Shown here: piece after piece, positions 35,013 to 44,136 of the stretch | How the letters are laid out: each line of letters begins with the position of its first letter | Position numbering within the stretch: position 1 is the first letter of the stretch | Source of the DNA: Parahoeflea alexandrii | GTDB lineage: Bacteria > Pseudomonadota > Alphaproteobacteria > Rhizobiales > Rhizobiaceae | NCBI RefSeq assembly: GCF_027214025.1 | Contig: NZ_JAPWHB010000004.1 | Coordinates: 310,001-374,000, forward strand | Length of the DNA: 64,000 nucleotides | Direction: 5' to 3' | Notes under the pieces: model-generated | What the model was told of the DNA's origin: nothing | What the model saw: the letters and a program-made list of their open reading frames with translations, nothing else | Database searches by the model: none | Program-made: the position numbers and the translations under genes

Positions 35013-35154
35013 CTGATTGATTACTTCGTAAGACCTCGTATCATGCAATGAACCGCATCCGCACACTCATGCCATCAAGAACCGGAAACTTCGCCAGGAA
35101 GGAACACACCATCTTTGATGGCCTTGATCAGATTCCCGCGACGGAGCACCGCTG

Positions 35155-35868
35155 ATGTCAGATCAAAGCGACCTCTTGTGTGCTCTGCATGAGATCCGGA
35201 CAGAGGCCGAACTTGCAATTTTCTTGCGGAGGCTCTCCAGGCATTTCGACTTCACCGGATTCATGCTTTTCAGCATTCCCGGACTGACCGAAGACAATCT
35301 GCTGCCGAGGATCGAGCTGTCGGATCTGCCCGCCGGGATGATTGAAGGCTATGACGAACTGGGACTGTTGAGGAATTCCCAGATCTTCCAGACCTTGCGG
35401 CGCTCAACCGCCCCGATCACACTCGACACGCTGACATTTCACGACACACGCCCATCGGAGGAGGCTCAGGCAGCCGCCCGGTTCTTCGCAAGCTACAACA
35501 TCACGACGGCCGCGTTTTTCCCCGTCCACGGATCCGGAGGAGCCCGCGCGGTGTTCGGATTTCTCGGCAACCGAAACCAACTGACGCACGCGGAAATGGG
35601 CGAACTTGGCGTTTTCACCGCCCACGCATACAGCGTCTACTCGAACCTGAAGAACGCAACCCGGGAAACCGATGGCGGGCTGACGCCGCGCGAACTCGAA
35701 GCCATTCGCTGGGTGGCGAACGGCAAGACATCGGGCGAGATCGCCTCGATCCTTTCGCTGTCCGAGCACACCGTCAACACCTACGTCAACAACGCCATCC
35801 GCAAGCTCGACTGCGTCAACAGAACCCACCTGGTGGCCAAGGCGCTCAGGCTGCGCATTATCTGTTGA
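35155..35868 (+). CDS. LuxR-type transcriptional regulator (orphan)
   Basis: A 237-residue protein. The first ~160 residues form an autoinducer-binding-like domain ([20 protein letters not shown], then [15 protein letters not shown]). The last ~65 form a Ger[29 protein letters not shown] and [29 protein letters not shown]. Typical acyl-homoserine-lactone contact residues (Trp/Tyr/Asp set) are not clearly all present, and no luxI-type synthase lies in the window. It may be a VisN/VisR- or solo-type regulator. Monocistronic. Confidence 0.85.
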   Translation: MSDQSDLLCALHEIRTEAELAIFLRRLSRHFDFTGFMLFSIPGLTEDNLLPRIELSDLPAGMIEGYDELGLLRNSQIFQTLRRSTAPITLDTLTFHDTRPSEEAQAAARFFASYNITTAAFFPVHGSGGARAVFGFLGNRNQLTHAEMGELGVFTAHAYSVYSNLKNATRETDGGLTPRELEAIRWVANGKTSGEIASILSLSEHTVNTYVNNAIRKLDCVNRTHLVAKALRLRIIC

Positions 35869-35996
35869 TGCCTGTCACGCTCACATGAAGCCTTTTGGGT
35901 GACAACATTCCTGCATGCAGCGACCTGCTGCGCCGTTCCGGGTGGCCTTCAACGCCCATATTGCGGGCGGCATGACCTCGGCTGGCCGGTAACTGA

Positions 35997-37094
35997 TCAG
36001 CGATCCAGAATTGCGCGCATCTCGACCAGGTTCGAGCGGAATCTCAGCACATAAAACCCCATGGTCGCCAGATGCGTCGGCATGATCCATCCGCTTTCAT
36101 TGCCATTCGAGATGATGAAAGGCTGGATCTTCAGCGCCGAGGACAATTGCACGTCCATATCGTCCCACAATTGACCGAGATTGCGTTGCGCCACCACATC
36201 GCGGAAGTCCTCGCGGGTTGCCTTCAGGATCCCGTAATAGCCGTAGAGCTGGCCATAGGAAAACCAGAACCGGTCGTCAGCGCGTGTATCGAACCAGCCG
36301 GAATTGAAGTTCTCCGACCGGTCACGCAGGATCGCCGAGGTCGACCCGACGTCTGATGCAATCCTGTCAAGGAACTGAACCAGGTTGTCGGTGCGGGCAT
36401 CGTAGGTTGCCTCGCACTTGCTCAGGCGGGTGTTGAATGCCTCAAGGTTCTGGATCGCCGAACGGTAGAAAGACGGCGTCGGTGTCTTTGGTCCAAACGG
36501 GCTGATGCCGAAATACCAGGTGTATTCGTCAAACTGCATGGCGCCGCGCGCATCCTGCAGGTCGCCGTCGACCTGGCTGGTGCCGCGCACGCGCCCCAGC
36601 GTGTCGACAAACTCGACCGTGGTCCGGCGGATCGCCTGGTTTACGCCGCGCTGAAACGCCGCCTTGTTGTCGAAGAAAGGCGTGTGATCCCACTCCACAC
36701 CGAACAGGCCTGCCTTGTAGAGGATCATCGACGAAATCCAGGCATTCTGATTGACGTTGAAGTCGATCAGGTCAGATGTCATCGATACCATTGCCGAAGG
36801 CGCGCAAGTGCCATCGGCCTGCTTGGTTCCAGGCGTCGTTGCCATGGCTTCGCGCTTTGCCGGATAGTCAGGATCGAACCCGCTCCAGACCTGGGTCTGC
36901 CAGAAGAAGTAGCCGTAAAGCCCGACAAAGACGACGATGATGCCGCCGACGATGGCCTTGAGAAGGAAGCCACGCCGCCGGTACCAGCCCGCCATCGTGA
37001 CGAAGGGCCACAGAAGAAGCGAAATCAGCATGCCGATACCGCGGCCGATGGCGTGGAAGATCCGCTCAAAAAACTCAATCACCGGGTCAAGCAT
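35997..37094 (-). CDS. DUF2333-like membrane-anchored protein (gene 5 of AAA operon)
   Basis: A 365-residue protein. One or two hydrophobic segments near residues 15-35 (GIGMLISLLLWPFVTMAGW) and 45-65 (AIVGGIIVVFVGLYGYFFW) anchor it; the rest is a soluble, probably periplasmic domain rich in aromatic residues (WYFGISPFG, FWFSYGQLYGYYG). Resembles DUF2333 family proteins, whose function is unknown. Its ATG overlaps the preceding gene's stop by eight bases. Last gene of the five-gene operon. Confidence 0.8.
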   Translation of the reverse strand: MLDPVIEFFERIFHAIGRGIGMLISLLLWPFVTMAGWYRRRGFLLKAIVGGIIVVFVGLYGYFFWQTQVWSGFDPDYPAKREAMATTPGTKQADGTCAPSAMVSMTSDLIDFNVNQNAWISSMILYKAGLFGVEWDHTPFFDNKAAFQRGVNQAIRRTTVEFVDTLGRVRGTSQVDGDLQDARGAMQFDEYTWYFGISPFGPKTPTPSFYRSAIQNLEAFNTRLSKCEATYDARTDNLVQFLDRIASDVGSTSAILRDRSENFNSGWFDTRADDRFWFSYGQLYGYYGILKATREDFRDVVAQRNLGQLWDDMDVQLSSALKIQPFIISNGNESGWIMPTHLATMGFYVLRFRSNLVEMRAILDR

Positions 37095-38388
37095 CGTCTT
37101 GGTATCCTTCCAGTCCGTAAAGCCGCGCCCTCAGCGCTGCCTTGTTGTTCAGATAGGTGGCCGCGAGCACATCCACAACATGAGCGCGGTAGCTCTCGGA
37201 ATAGCCGTCATAAGCCGTGTAAAAACCCTGCTTGTCAAAGACGAAGCGGCTGACGAAGTCAAACGGCGCCAATCCCGCAAGCAGCCGGTTGACGAGCCAC
37301 TGGTCCGGATGCGCGGGGACCGCTCGGCACAGCATAAGCCGCCGGTCGGCCCGAACTTCACGCATCTTCACCTGTCCGGTCGATGCAACCTCGCGCATCG
37401 CCTCCTGCAGGAACGGATAGATCCCCTCCTCGGCAATCAGCGCGGAATTCCGGTGCATCCATGTCTGCATCCAGATCCGGTCGGTTCCCGCGAGATCGAC
37501 CGACGGATCGGCCCTGCGGATAAGATCGTACACCGCCATCTCGGCCCGGTGGGCGAAGAATCCCGACGGCTCGACCCAGGAAGCCCGTGGCAATTGCAGC
37601 CGCTCCGATTTCGACAGGTACTCGAAGATCCGCGCATGGTCGCGAATGTCGATATAGCTCACTTCCCACGGGCGGGACCGCCGGAACCCCGGCGCGTGAC
37701 TGTCGCAGATCACGGTGGTGGTCCGGTCATCGCGGAAGATGAATACGCCGCCGAAATGGTTGGCCCAGTAGGAATTGTGCGGGAACACCAGCTTGTCGGG
37801 CACCAGCGCGTTCTGGCGAATGTCACCGGTTTCCTTCGCAAGCTCGACCATCCTGTTGAGCATGGCGTCATCCCGCCAGCCGTCCTTCGAGGACTTCAGC
37901 CGGTCGACCAGCGCGCGCAATTCCGTCGCCTTGCCCAGCATGTTCTCGGCCGACATCACCCGGAAACGGACCTCGTTGATCGACAGCAGATCCTCGACCC
38001 CGGTCACCACATCGACCGGCTCCTCGATCTCGCCAAACAGCGCATCCTTGATCGTCACCGCGTGCACGGCGCGGCGATTGCCGTCGAAGAACTCGTGCAT
38101 CAACCCGGCGGTGTTGGAGAAATGGGTGTGGACCACCGGCAGGTTCTCCTGCTCCGGGGTCAGCACGATGAACCGGCGGTTGACGCCGTTGGGGTCGAGA
38201 TACTGCACGTCGCCGAGTTCCTCGGCGATTTCCGGCGAGAAGCCGGTCATGTCGATGCGGAACTCCTCGAGCTTTGTTTCGGGCAGTCCGAAAGCCCGCA
38301 GCGCCTTGTTGTAGCGCGCCACGAGATGCGGCTCGGCGACAGGAAGCAACCGCCCGTAGATCAGTTCGTTTTCGACGAGCCGGTTCAT
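37087..38388 (-). CDS. uncharacterised protein, perhaps DUF6638 (gene 4 of AAA operon)
   Basis: A 433-residue soluble protein with no signal peptide or membrane segment. I think it corresponds to DUF6638, but this rests on memory of neighbouring annotations. Notable segments are VVHTHFSNTAGLMHEFFDGNRR (several His), ALFGEIEEPVDVVTGVEDLL and a C-terminal region of charged helices. Its ATG overlaps the AAA ATPase stop by four bases (ATGA), so the two proteins are made in coupled fashion and probably work together. Confidence 0.8.
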   Translation of the reverse strand: MNRLVENELIYGRLLPVAEPHLVARYNKALRAFGLPETKLEEFRIDMTGFSPEIAEELGDVQYLDPNGVNRRFIVLTPEQENLPVVHTHFSNTAGLMHEFFDGNRRAVHAVTIKDALFGEIEEPVDVVTGVEDLLSINEVRFRVMSAENMLGKATELRALVDRLKSSKDGWRDDAMLNRMVELAKETGDIRQNALVPDKLVFPHNSYWANHFGGVFIFRDDRTTTVICDSHAPGFRRSRPWEVSYIDIRDHARIFEYLSKSERLQLPRASWVEPSGFFAHRAEMAVYDLIRRADPSVDLAGTDRIWMQTWMHRNSALIAEEGIYPFLQEAMREVASTGQVKMREVRADRRLMLCRAVPAHPDQWLVNRLLAGLAPFDFVSRFVFDKQGFYTAYDGYSESYRAHVVDVLAATYLNNKAALRARLYGLEGYQDDA

Positions 38389-40301
38389 TGCTGCCAGCGC
38401 CCGTCCCGTTTCATGGATTCGATCTCGCGGATCGCCCGTTCGCGCTGCCGCTCGCGGCGGATGATGTCGTCGACGGCCGTGGCATCCGAGCGGTCGGTGT
38501 AGCGGAATTCGGAGTCGGCGTAGCGATTGATCTCCTGCAGCACCATCTCGATGGTGAACGGCTTGCGCAATTCGGAGATCATCGCGATCTTGTCGTCATA
38601 GGATTTGTGCATGAAGGCTTCAGGCGTTTCGAACCACTCGTCCGGCAGGTCGATGTCCATCGCCCGCATCTTGATCGCGTCGCTGATGTTCTTGATCGCC
38701 CGGCCGGTAAAGCGCGGTTCGGCAAGCTTGATGCGGTGCAGATAGGCGCCGATATCGGCAATGGTCGTCACCTTGCCGTGCTCGCTTTCGAACCGTTCCC
38801 AGACTGAAAGCAGCCCCTCCTCCTGCGGCCGGTCATGGCCGTCATAGGAGCGTTCAACCGCCTTTTTGATTTCCTGGCTGGCAAACAGATCGTGCGCCCC
38901 GAGCGGGATCGAGTGGTTCTTGCCGGCCAGCAGCGCGAAGATGTCGATGTAGTCGTCAAGCGATTGCGGCCCGTCGACCAGCCAGCGGGCGCCGGCGCGT
39001 TGCCTGAGCGCATCGTCGACATTTTCCGGATAGTTCGAGAACATGCCGAAGCTGCAATTGCCGCGCACCACGGTGGAGGCGCCGGCGAAACTTTCCATCA
39101 GCACGGCGGTGACTTCCTGCTGGCCCGCCGACGCCCGGTCGTCGGAGCGCTTGGCCGCGACCTGATCGATGTCGTCGATGGTGCCGAAACCGATGGCGCG
39201 CGGATTGAGCACGTTGTCGACGAAGGCCTTGCAGTTCTGGCCCGACTTGCCCTGGTAGGACGAGATCTGGTCGACGCCGAAATTCTCGTAGTGAAACGGA
39301 TAGCCCGCGACCTCGCAGTAATCGTTGATCATGCCGGCCAGCATCTGGATCAGGATGGTCTTGCCGGTGCCCGGCGCCCCGTCGCCCATGAAGGTGAACA
39401 GGAAGCCGCCGAGTTCGACGAACGGATTGAGCTGCCGGTCGAAATCATAGGCCATGACCATCCGCGCCAGCCGCATCGCCTGATGCTTGGCAAGATGGTT
39501 GCCGATGATCTCGCCCGGCTTCTTGAAGCTCATCACCAGCGGCTTGCGGCGCTGCCCCGGCGCCACGTCGAAGCCGTCTAAGGTGAAATTGTCGCTTTCG
39601 AGCCTGAGATGCGATTGCGCGAAAGCGCTCAGCGCGTCGAACCGGGCGCGCCGGCTGATCAGCCCCTCGATCGCAACCCGCGCCAGCGCACGGGCGCGCG
39701 AAGTCATCGCGGTCTCGTCCGGCGCGCCGGAAATCGCCTCGTCAAGCGCAGCAACGATTGATTTCAGCGCATCCTGCGGCGTGTCGAACTGGAAATCCGG
39801 CTCCTCGGTGTCGTTCGCCGGTTCGCTTTCGCCGTCGACGGTCTGCAGGATGTAGGCGGCAAGCGTGAACGCCGCCACATAGGCCGAGGCCGAGAGCAGC
39901 CGCTTGAAACGCTCCGCCTCCTCGCCCTGCAGCGGCGCACCGGCATTGCGCGATTGCAGACTTTCAAGATCGGTCTGCTCGGCAAACATTTCCGCCACCG
40001 CCAGCGCCACCGCAATCCCGCGCCGGGTGCGATAGAGAAGAGCGTGCTGCGGGATCGACAACATCTGGTCATTGGCCCGGACCGACTGGATGGTCTTTGC
40101 AAACTCGATTTCGCGGGTGCGGCGCATGCCTCCGGTCGAGACCGTCGAGACGAACCGCCTCTGGGTTCCCGCAAGCGGCGTCGAGGATGTGCCGTCCTCT
40201 TTGGTCAGCACCACGACGCGGGTTACCATCGACTGCGCCACCGTCTGGTGCCGGGCGATGTCTTCCTCGGAAATCGTTGTCAGCCCTGTTGTCTGGCTCA
40301 T
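38385..40301 (-). CDS. AAA family ATPase (gene 3 of AAA operon)
   Basis: A 638-residue protein. Walker A GAPGTGKT lies at residues 308-315 and Walker B-like GFGTIDDIDQ at 371-380, with arginine-finger candidates in LRQRAGARW about 85 residues later. The first ~300 residues are a helical domain of unknown type; the last ~180 carry a helical lid and a basic tail (RQRERAIREIE). It is a cytoplasmic mechano-ATPase or chaperone-like motor. Substrates are unknown. Encoded in a five-gene operon with two membrane- or coil-rich partners. Confidence 0.88.
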   Translation of the reverse strand: MSQTTGLTTISEEDIARHQTVAQSMVTRVVVLTKEDGTSSTPLAGTQRRFVSTVSTGGMRRTREIEFAKTIQSVRANDQMLSIPQHALLYRTRRGIAVALAVAEMFAEQTDLESLQSRNAGAPLQGEEAERFKRLLSASAYVAAFTLAAYILQTVDGESEPANDTEEPDFQFDTPQDALKSIVAALDEAISGAPDETAMTSRARALARVAIEGLISRRARFDALSAFAQSHLRLESDNFTLDGFDVAPGQRRKPLVMSFKKPGEIIGNHLAKHQAMRLARMVMAYDFDRQLNPFVELGGFLFTFMGDGAPGTGKTILIQMLAGMINDYCEVAGYPFHYENFGVDQISSYQGKSGQNCKAFVDNVLNPRAIGFGTIDDIDQVAAKRSDDRASAGQQEVTAVLMESFAGASTVVRGNCSFGMFSNYPENVDDALRQRAGARWLVDGPQSLDDYIDIFALLAGKNHSIPLGAHDLFASQEIKKAVERSYDGHDRPQEEGLLSVWERFESEHGKVTTIADIGAYLHRIKLAEPRFTGRAIKNISDAIKMRAMDIDLPDEWFETPEAFMHKSYDDKIAMISELRKPFTIEMVLQEINRYADSEFRYTDRSDATAVDDIIRRERQRERAIREIESMKRDGRWQQ

Positions 40302-40305
40302 GATC

Positions 40306-41451
40306 TCATACCTCGCTTATGACCTGGTTGCCCGACACCACATGCACGGTAAAGCCCGAGAAAATGCTCTCGGCCTCGCCCGAGGCATAAAGCGCCTGGT
40401 AGGCGTCGTGCGGCACAAGCGCATGTTTCTGGTAGGCGCTTACACCCTGCCGCGTCGCTTCCAGGTCATCGGTTTCGATATGGTATTCGTCCCGCGCCGG
40501 CTCCGAGCTCCACAGCCCCCGCCTGGCCGGACGTTCGGCCTTGGAAAACACCTCCTGCATGGTCCAGGTCAGAAGCCAGGCGTTTTCGTCCTTGCGCACC
40601 TTCGACAGGATCGTCGAGATCCGGTCGCTGTTCTCCGTCACGCCGGCCGAATAGAATGGCCCGAGCACGAAGCGGCGCAACTGCTTGGGGTGCAGGTGCT
40701 CGAAATCGGCGTCGAGGTTCTGCGCGATCGTCACCGGCGACAGCGAATAGGCGCCGTTCTTTTCGGCCGAGGCATCGAAGGCGCGGGCGAATTCCGGATT
40801 GAGCAGCCCGCCGACAGGCAGCGGGATATCGACTTCCGGATTAAGTTTGCCGTCCTTGGTCACCAGCATCTTGGCGATGGATTCGCTCGAATCCTCGATC
40901 GTCGCCATGTAGACCATCGGCAGCGTCTGGCTGCCGTCGAAAACGCCCCAGTGCACTACGTAAAAGGGGCGCCCGTTTCTCGGATTGACCGAAACCCGTA
41001 TCGTTTCGGGCAGGATGAACGGCGCGAACACCGCATCCTTGCCGATCTCCTCGAGATACAGCCGCTCGGCGATCTGTTCCTGCAGGGCCGCGGGAAATTC
41101 CTTGTGGCGCAGGATGAAGTCGGCCATTTCCGCCTTCAGCGTCTCGACATCGGGGATCGACGCCAGCCTTTCCGTGGCCGTTGCGCGGTCGTTTTCCAGC
41201 GTCAGCACGTTCTGGAACATCGGAAAGCCGCTCTCCGCGCGGCTGATGCGGAAGCGCTCGATGAAGCCCACCCGGTTTTCCCAGGCCGAAAACGTCGCCT
41301 CCAGCCGGTCGACATAGGGAATGATCACCTGGCCGACCAACCCGTGCGCGTAAAGCGGCGAATTGTCGTCGGCAAGATAGACCCGCAAGCCCTGCAAGGC
41401 GGCGTGCATCGACCTGAAATAAGCTCCGGCAGCGCCGGTGTCAGCACGCAT
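40306..41451 (-). CDS. uncharacterised protein (gene 2 of AAA operon)
   Basis: A 381-residue soluble protein of unknown family. The N-terminus is helical (YFRSMHAALQGLRVYLADDN), then come regions with mixed beta content (FYVVHWGVFDGSQTLPMVYM) and a helical C-terminus (YQALYASGEAESIFSGF). No catalytic motif, signal peptide or membrane segment seen. Its stop lies four nt before the AAA ATPase start, so the two are almost certainly co-translated. Confidence 0.8.
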   Translation of the reverse strand: MRADTGAAGAYFRSMHAALQGLRVYLADDNSPLYAHGLVGQVIIPYVDRLEATFSAWENRVGFIERFRISRAESGFPMFQNVLTLENDRATATERLASIPDVETLKAEMADFILRHKEFPAALQEQIAERLYLEEIGKDAVFAPFILPETIRVSVNPRNGRPFYVVHWGVFDGSQTLPMVYMATIEDSSESIAKMLVTKDGKLNPEVDIPLPVGGLLNPEFARAFDASAEKNGAYSLSPVTIAQNLDADFEHLHPKQLRRFVLGPFYSAGVTENSDRISTILSKVRKDENAWLLTWTMQEVFSKAERPARRGLWSSEPARDEYHIETDDLEATRQGVSAYQKHALVPHDAYQALYASGEAESIFSGFTVHVVSGNQVISEV

Positions 41452-41480
41452 GGCCGGCCTCCGGTTTCATCACGGCGCGC

Positions 41481-42569
41481 TTAGGATTTCACGTAGTTGG
41501 CTGAATTGTGCTTTTCCAGAACCTCTGAAAAACGCCGGGCGAACGCGTCGTCGGCAAGCTTCTTGCGGCGCTGGATGTCCTGCGTCGACAGCATGTTCTT
41601 CTCATGCATCTCCAGAAGGTCGCCAATGTGCTTCTGCGCGGCGGCGCCGATTCCGGCCATGGTTTCTTCCGCGGCGGTGTCGACCCGGCTCCCGAGCGTG
41701 TTGATCTTGTGGGCCACGTCCTGCTGCGCCGCGGTCTTCAACGAATCCTCGAGCGCCTTGTAGAGCACGATGCGCTGTTCGGTATCGATGGTCAGCTTGT
41801 TGATCAGCGTGTTCTGCGCGGCGATCTGGTTGTTGAGCGAATCCACGAAGGTCTGGAACATCGAGGTGTAGCGCTCCAGCGTCTGGCTTTCCGCCAGCAG
41901 TTCCTGCTCCTTGGCCTGCCGCTCATTGTACTCGGTGGCGAGCTTCGAGCGATCACTTTCAAGCTCGGTGCGGGTCTTCTGATCGGTCGAAGCGGCAATC
42001 TTGTTTTCGATGTCCATCAGCAGCGGATTGAGTTCCTCGATCCGCTGCTGCGTGGTTTCGAGATTGGCCATGGTCACCTTGCGCCGCTCGATCACCTTGA
42101 TCAGGCTCGCCTCCGAGGTCTTGTAGCGGCTGTCGAGGATATCCTTCTGGTCCTTCAGGATGCCGGTGATGGTGTCGGACTTCTTCAGAAGCTCCTGCAG
42201 GTTGCCCGACAGCGACATGTTCCTGACCCGGTCCGAGCGCATCCGTTGCGCGCGCGCCTTGGAGAAGATCGCCACAAAGCTCTCCATTCCGGAAAAGCCC
42301 TTCATGCTTTCGAATTCGGAACCGAACACGTTGGTGGCGTCCTCGAGCCCGATAATCAGGTCGGCGATGTTGGTTTCCATCATCCGCTGCTGGCGCAGGA
42401 CGTCCTGAATACGGGCATTTTCGATATCGAACTGCGGATCGCCAAGCTCTGCATCGGCCTCCGACAGCTTTTCGAGCACCACGCCCGACGCCTCGATCTT
42501 CGAGCGCATGTCATTGACCACCGAGCGTGTCTTTTCGATTTCCGCATCGAGCGCCTTGATATCGGCCAT
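41481..42569 (-). CDS. coiled-coil protein (gene 1 of AAA operon)
   Basis: A 362-residue, almost entirely alpha-helical protein with long heptad-rich stretches (for example residues ~150-245 with LETTQQRIEELNPLLMDIE and SKLATEYNERQAKEQELLAE). No membrane segment or signal peptide. Its general layout, with a KLTIDTEQRIVLYKALEDSL segment, recalls toxic-anion-resistance (TelA-like) proteins, but I cannot establish homology. ATG 42569 has AGGGG eight nt upstream; a TTG at 42575 is in frame. First gene of the operon. Confidence 0.8.
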   Translation of the reverse strand: MADIKALDAEIEKTRSVVNDMRSKIEASGVVLEKLSEADAELGDPQFDIENARIQDVLRQQRMMETNIADLIIGLEDATNVFGSEFESMKGFSGMESFVAIFSKARAQRMRSDRVRNMSLSGNLQELLKKSDTITGILKDQKDILDSRYKTSEASLIKVIERRKVTMANLETTQQRIEELNPLLMDIENKIAASTDQKTRTELESDRSKLATEYNERQAKEQELLAESQTLERYTSMFQTFVDSLNNQIAAQNTLINKLTIDTEQRIVLYKALEDSLKTAAQQDVAHKINTLGSRVDTAAEETMAGIGAAAQKHIGDLLEMHEKNMLSTQDIQRRKKLADDAFARRFSEVLEKHNSANYVKS

Positions 42570-42709
42570 GTCCAATTCCCCTGTTTATCTGCGTCCTCTG
42601 AAGATGACGCTCAAGCAACCCGTCCAGTAGCGCCGGACACCATTGTATTCGTAGCACCGGTTCAATGCTGCGAAAACCTCACGCTGGCAAGGTGGGTATT
42701 CCGAAGCCC

Positions 42710-42739
42710 AAAAAAAAGGCCGCTCCTCCGGGAGCGGCC
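42710..42739 (-). terminator. intrinsic terminator of the cytochrome c gene
   Basis: Stem GGCCGCTCC / GGAGCGGCC with a CGGA loop, followed on the minus strand by TTTTTTT. It lies 25 nt beyond the cytochrome stop. Confidence 0.93.
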
Positions 42740-42764
42740 TCGATTTCGGCGCTTCGGATCAGCT

Positions 42765-43163
42765 TCACTCGGCTGCCGCGGGATCCTTGAGATAGGCGAT
42801 GACGTTCTCGATGTCGTCATCCTTCTTCAGGCCGGCGAAGGCCATCTTGGTTCCCTTCACAACGCCCTTGGGGTCGTGCAGGTAGGCGTTCAGCGCTTCG
42901 ACCGTCCAGGTCGGCACTTCGGCGGCGTGCTCGGTCATCGCCTTGGAGTACTTGTAGTCCTCGACCGAGGCGATCGGGCGATCGATGATGCCGACCAGGT
43001 GCGGGCCGACCTTGTTCTTGGCTTCGGTGGCAGTGTGGCAAGCCGCGCACTTCTTGAACACCTTGGCGCCCTTGGCGGCGTCTCCATCAGCAAGTGCCAC
43101 GGTCGGGGCGGAAAGGCCGGCCACGATGACGGCGCCCAACATCATGGAAAGGGAAATGCGCAT
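42765..43163 (-). CDS. class I cytochrome c
   Basis: A 132-residue periplasmic cytochrome. The signal peptide (MRISLSMMLGAVIVAGLSAP, cleavage near ALA-DG) leads to the haem site CAACH and the axial Met in GTKMAFAG. The segment VGPHLVGIIDRPIASVEDYKYS matches the bacterial c2/c550 group. It is a soluble electron carrier between respiratory complexes. Monocistronic with a strong terminator. Confidence 0.92.
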   Translation of the reverse strand: MRISLSMMLGAVIVAGLSAPTVALADGDAAKGAKVFKKCAACHTATEAKNKVGPHLVGIIDRPIASVEDYKYSKAMTEHAAEVPTWTVEALNAYLHDPKGVVKGTKMAFAGLKKDDDIENVIAYLKDPAAAE

Positions 43164-43301
43164 AGAACAGTCTCCGTTCGCTTATTTTCAGATAGCCGCT
43201 GTTATAGCTCATACTGAAATGAGGGCAATCAGCACTTCGGCGCAATCGGAACGCCAGAGAACTGAAATTCAGCAAAAACAATGCCTGATGCAGCCAAAAC
43301 C

Positions 43302-43919
43302 CTACTCTTGAGCGTCAGGATTCATCACATCGTCCCAGTGACGGCGACAATAAGACACATATTTCTCGTTGCCGCCGACCTCGATCTGGGCGCCCTCGCG
43401 GATCACCCTGCCCTGCTCGTCCATGCGGACGACCATCGTCGCCTTGCGCCCGCAATGACAAATCGTGCGCACCTCGCGCAACTCGTCGGCAAGCGCAAGC
43501 AAGGCCTGCGACCCTGGAAACAGCTGCCCGCGGAAATCAGTCCGTAGGCCATAGGTCATCACCGGGATCTTCAAACGATCCGCCACGCGCGCCAGTTGCC
43601 ACACCTGCGCTTCGGTCAGGAACTGCGCCTCGTCAACGAAGGCGCAGGCGATGTCGCCGCCCGCCTGCAGGCTCTTCAGTGTTTCGTAGAGATCGTCTTC
43701 CGGACGGAACGCGTGCGCCTCGCTGTCGAGCCCGATGCGCGAGGCAATGCGTCCGACGCCGGCACGGTCATCGAAGGCCGCGATGAACAGCACCGTCCGC
43801 ATGCCGCGTTCCCGGTAGTTGTAGGAGGCCTGCAGCAGAAGCGTCGACTTGCCGGCATTCATGGTGGAATAGCTGAAATAAAGCTTGGCCAAGACCGGCT
43901 CCCGATTATCTCCCGGCAT
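43302..43919 (-). CDS. tdk: thymidine kinase (class II)
   Basis: A 205-residue salvage enzyme phosphorylating thymidine. Walker A STMNAGKST lies at residues 18-26, Walker B FVDEAQFL follows, and the zinc finger (HCGRKA and YCRRHW) closes the protein. The lasso-loop segment is present as YGLRTDFRGQLFPGS. ATG 43919 is used; the open frame extends upstream without homology. Divergent from the choline transporter. Confidence 0.94.
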   Translation of the reverse strand: MPGDNREPVLAKLYFSYSTMNAGKSTLLLQASYNYRERGMRTVLFIAAFDDRAGVGRIASRIGLDSEAHAFRPEDDLYETLKSLQAGGDIACAFVDEAQFLTEAQVWQLARVADRLKIPVMTYGLRTDFRGQLFPGSQALLALADELREVRTICHCGRKATMVVRMDEQGRVIREGAQIEVGGNEKYVSYCRRHWDDVMNPDAQE

Positions 43920-44136
43920 CCGCGTCTCGCCGACGCGTCCCGCAGGAGTCAAGACCCGGCGAAACCATGAACACCGGTTACGCCTCTCTTGCCGGTCAGC
44001 GCGGTCAAATTCCAGCCCCGTCATGCCGCTTTCAACAGCCGTTTTCGATCCCAGCACAAAAATTGACGGCATTGCGGCTTGAGTTCACCGCCCATAGGTG
44101 GTTGTTTCTGCAATCGGAACACGGGAGAGACCGACC

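Noticed and set aside
41481-42569. Firm assignment of the coiled-coil protein as TelA
   Set aside because: Only overall helical layout and one segment look similar; no diagnostic motif could be confirmed by eye.
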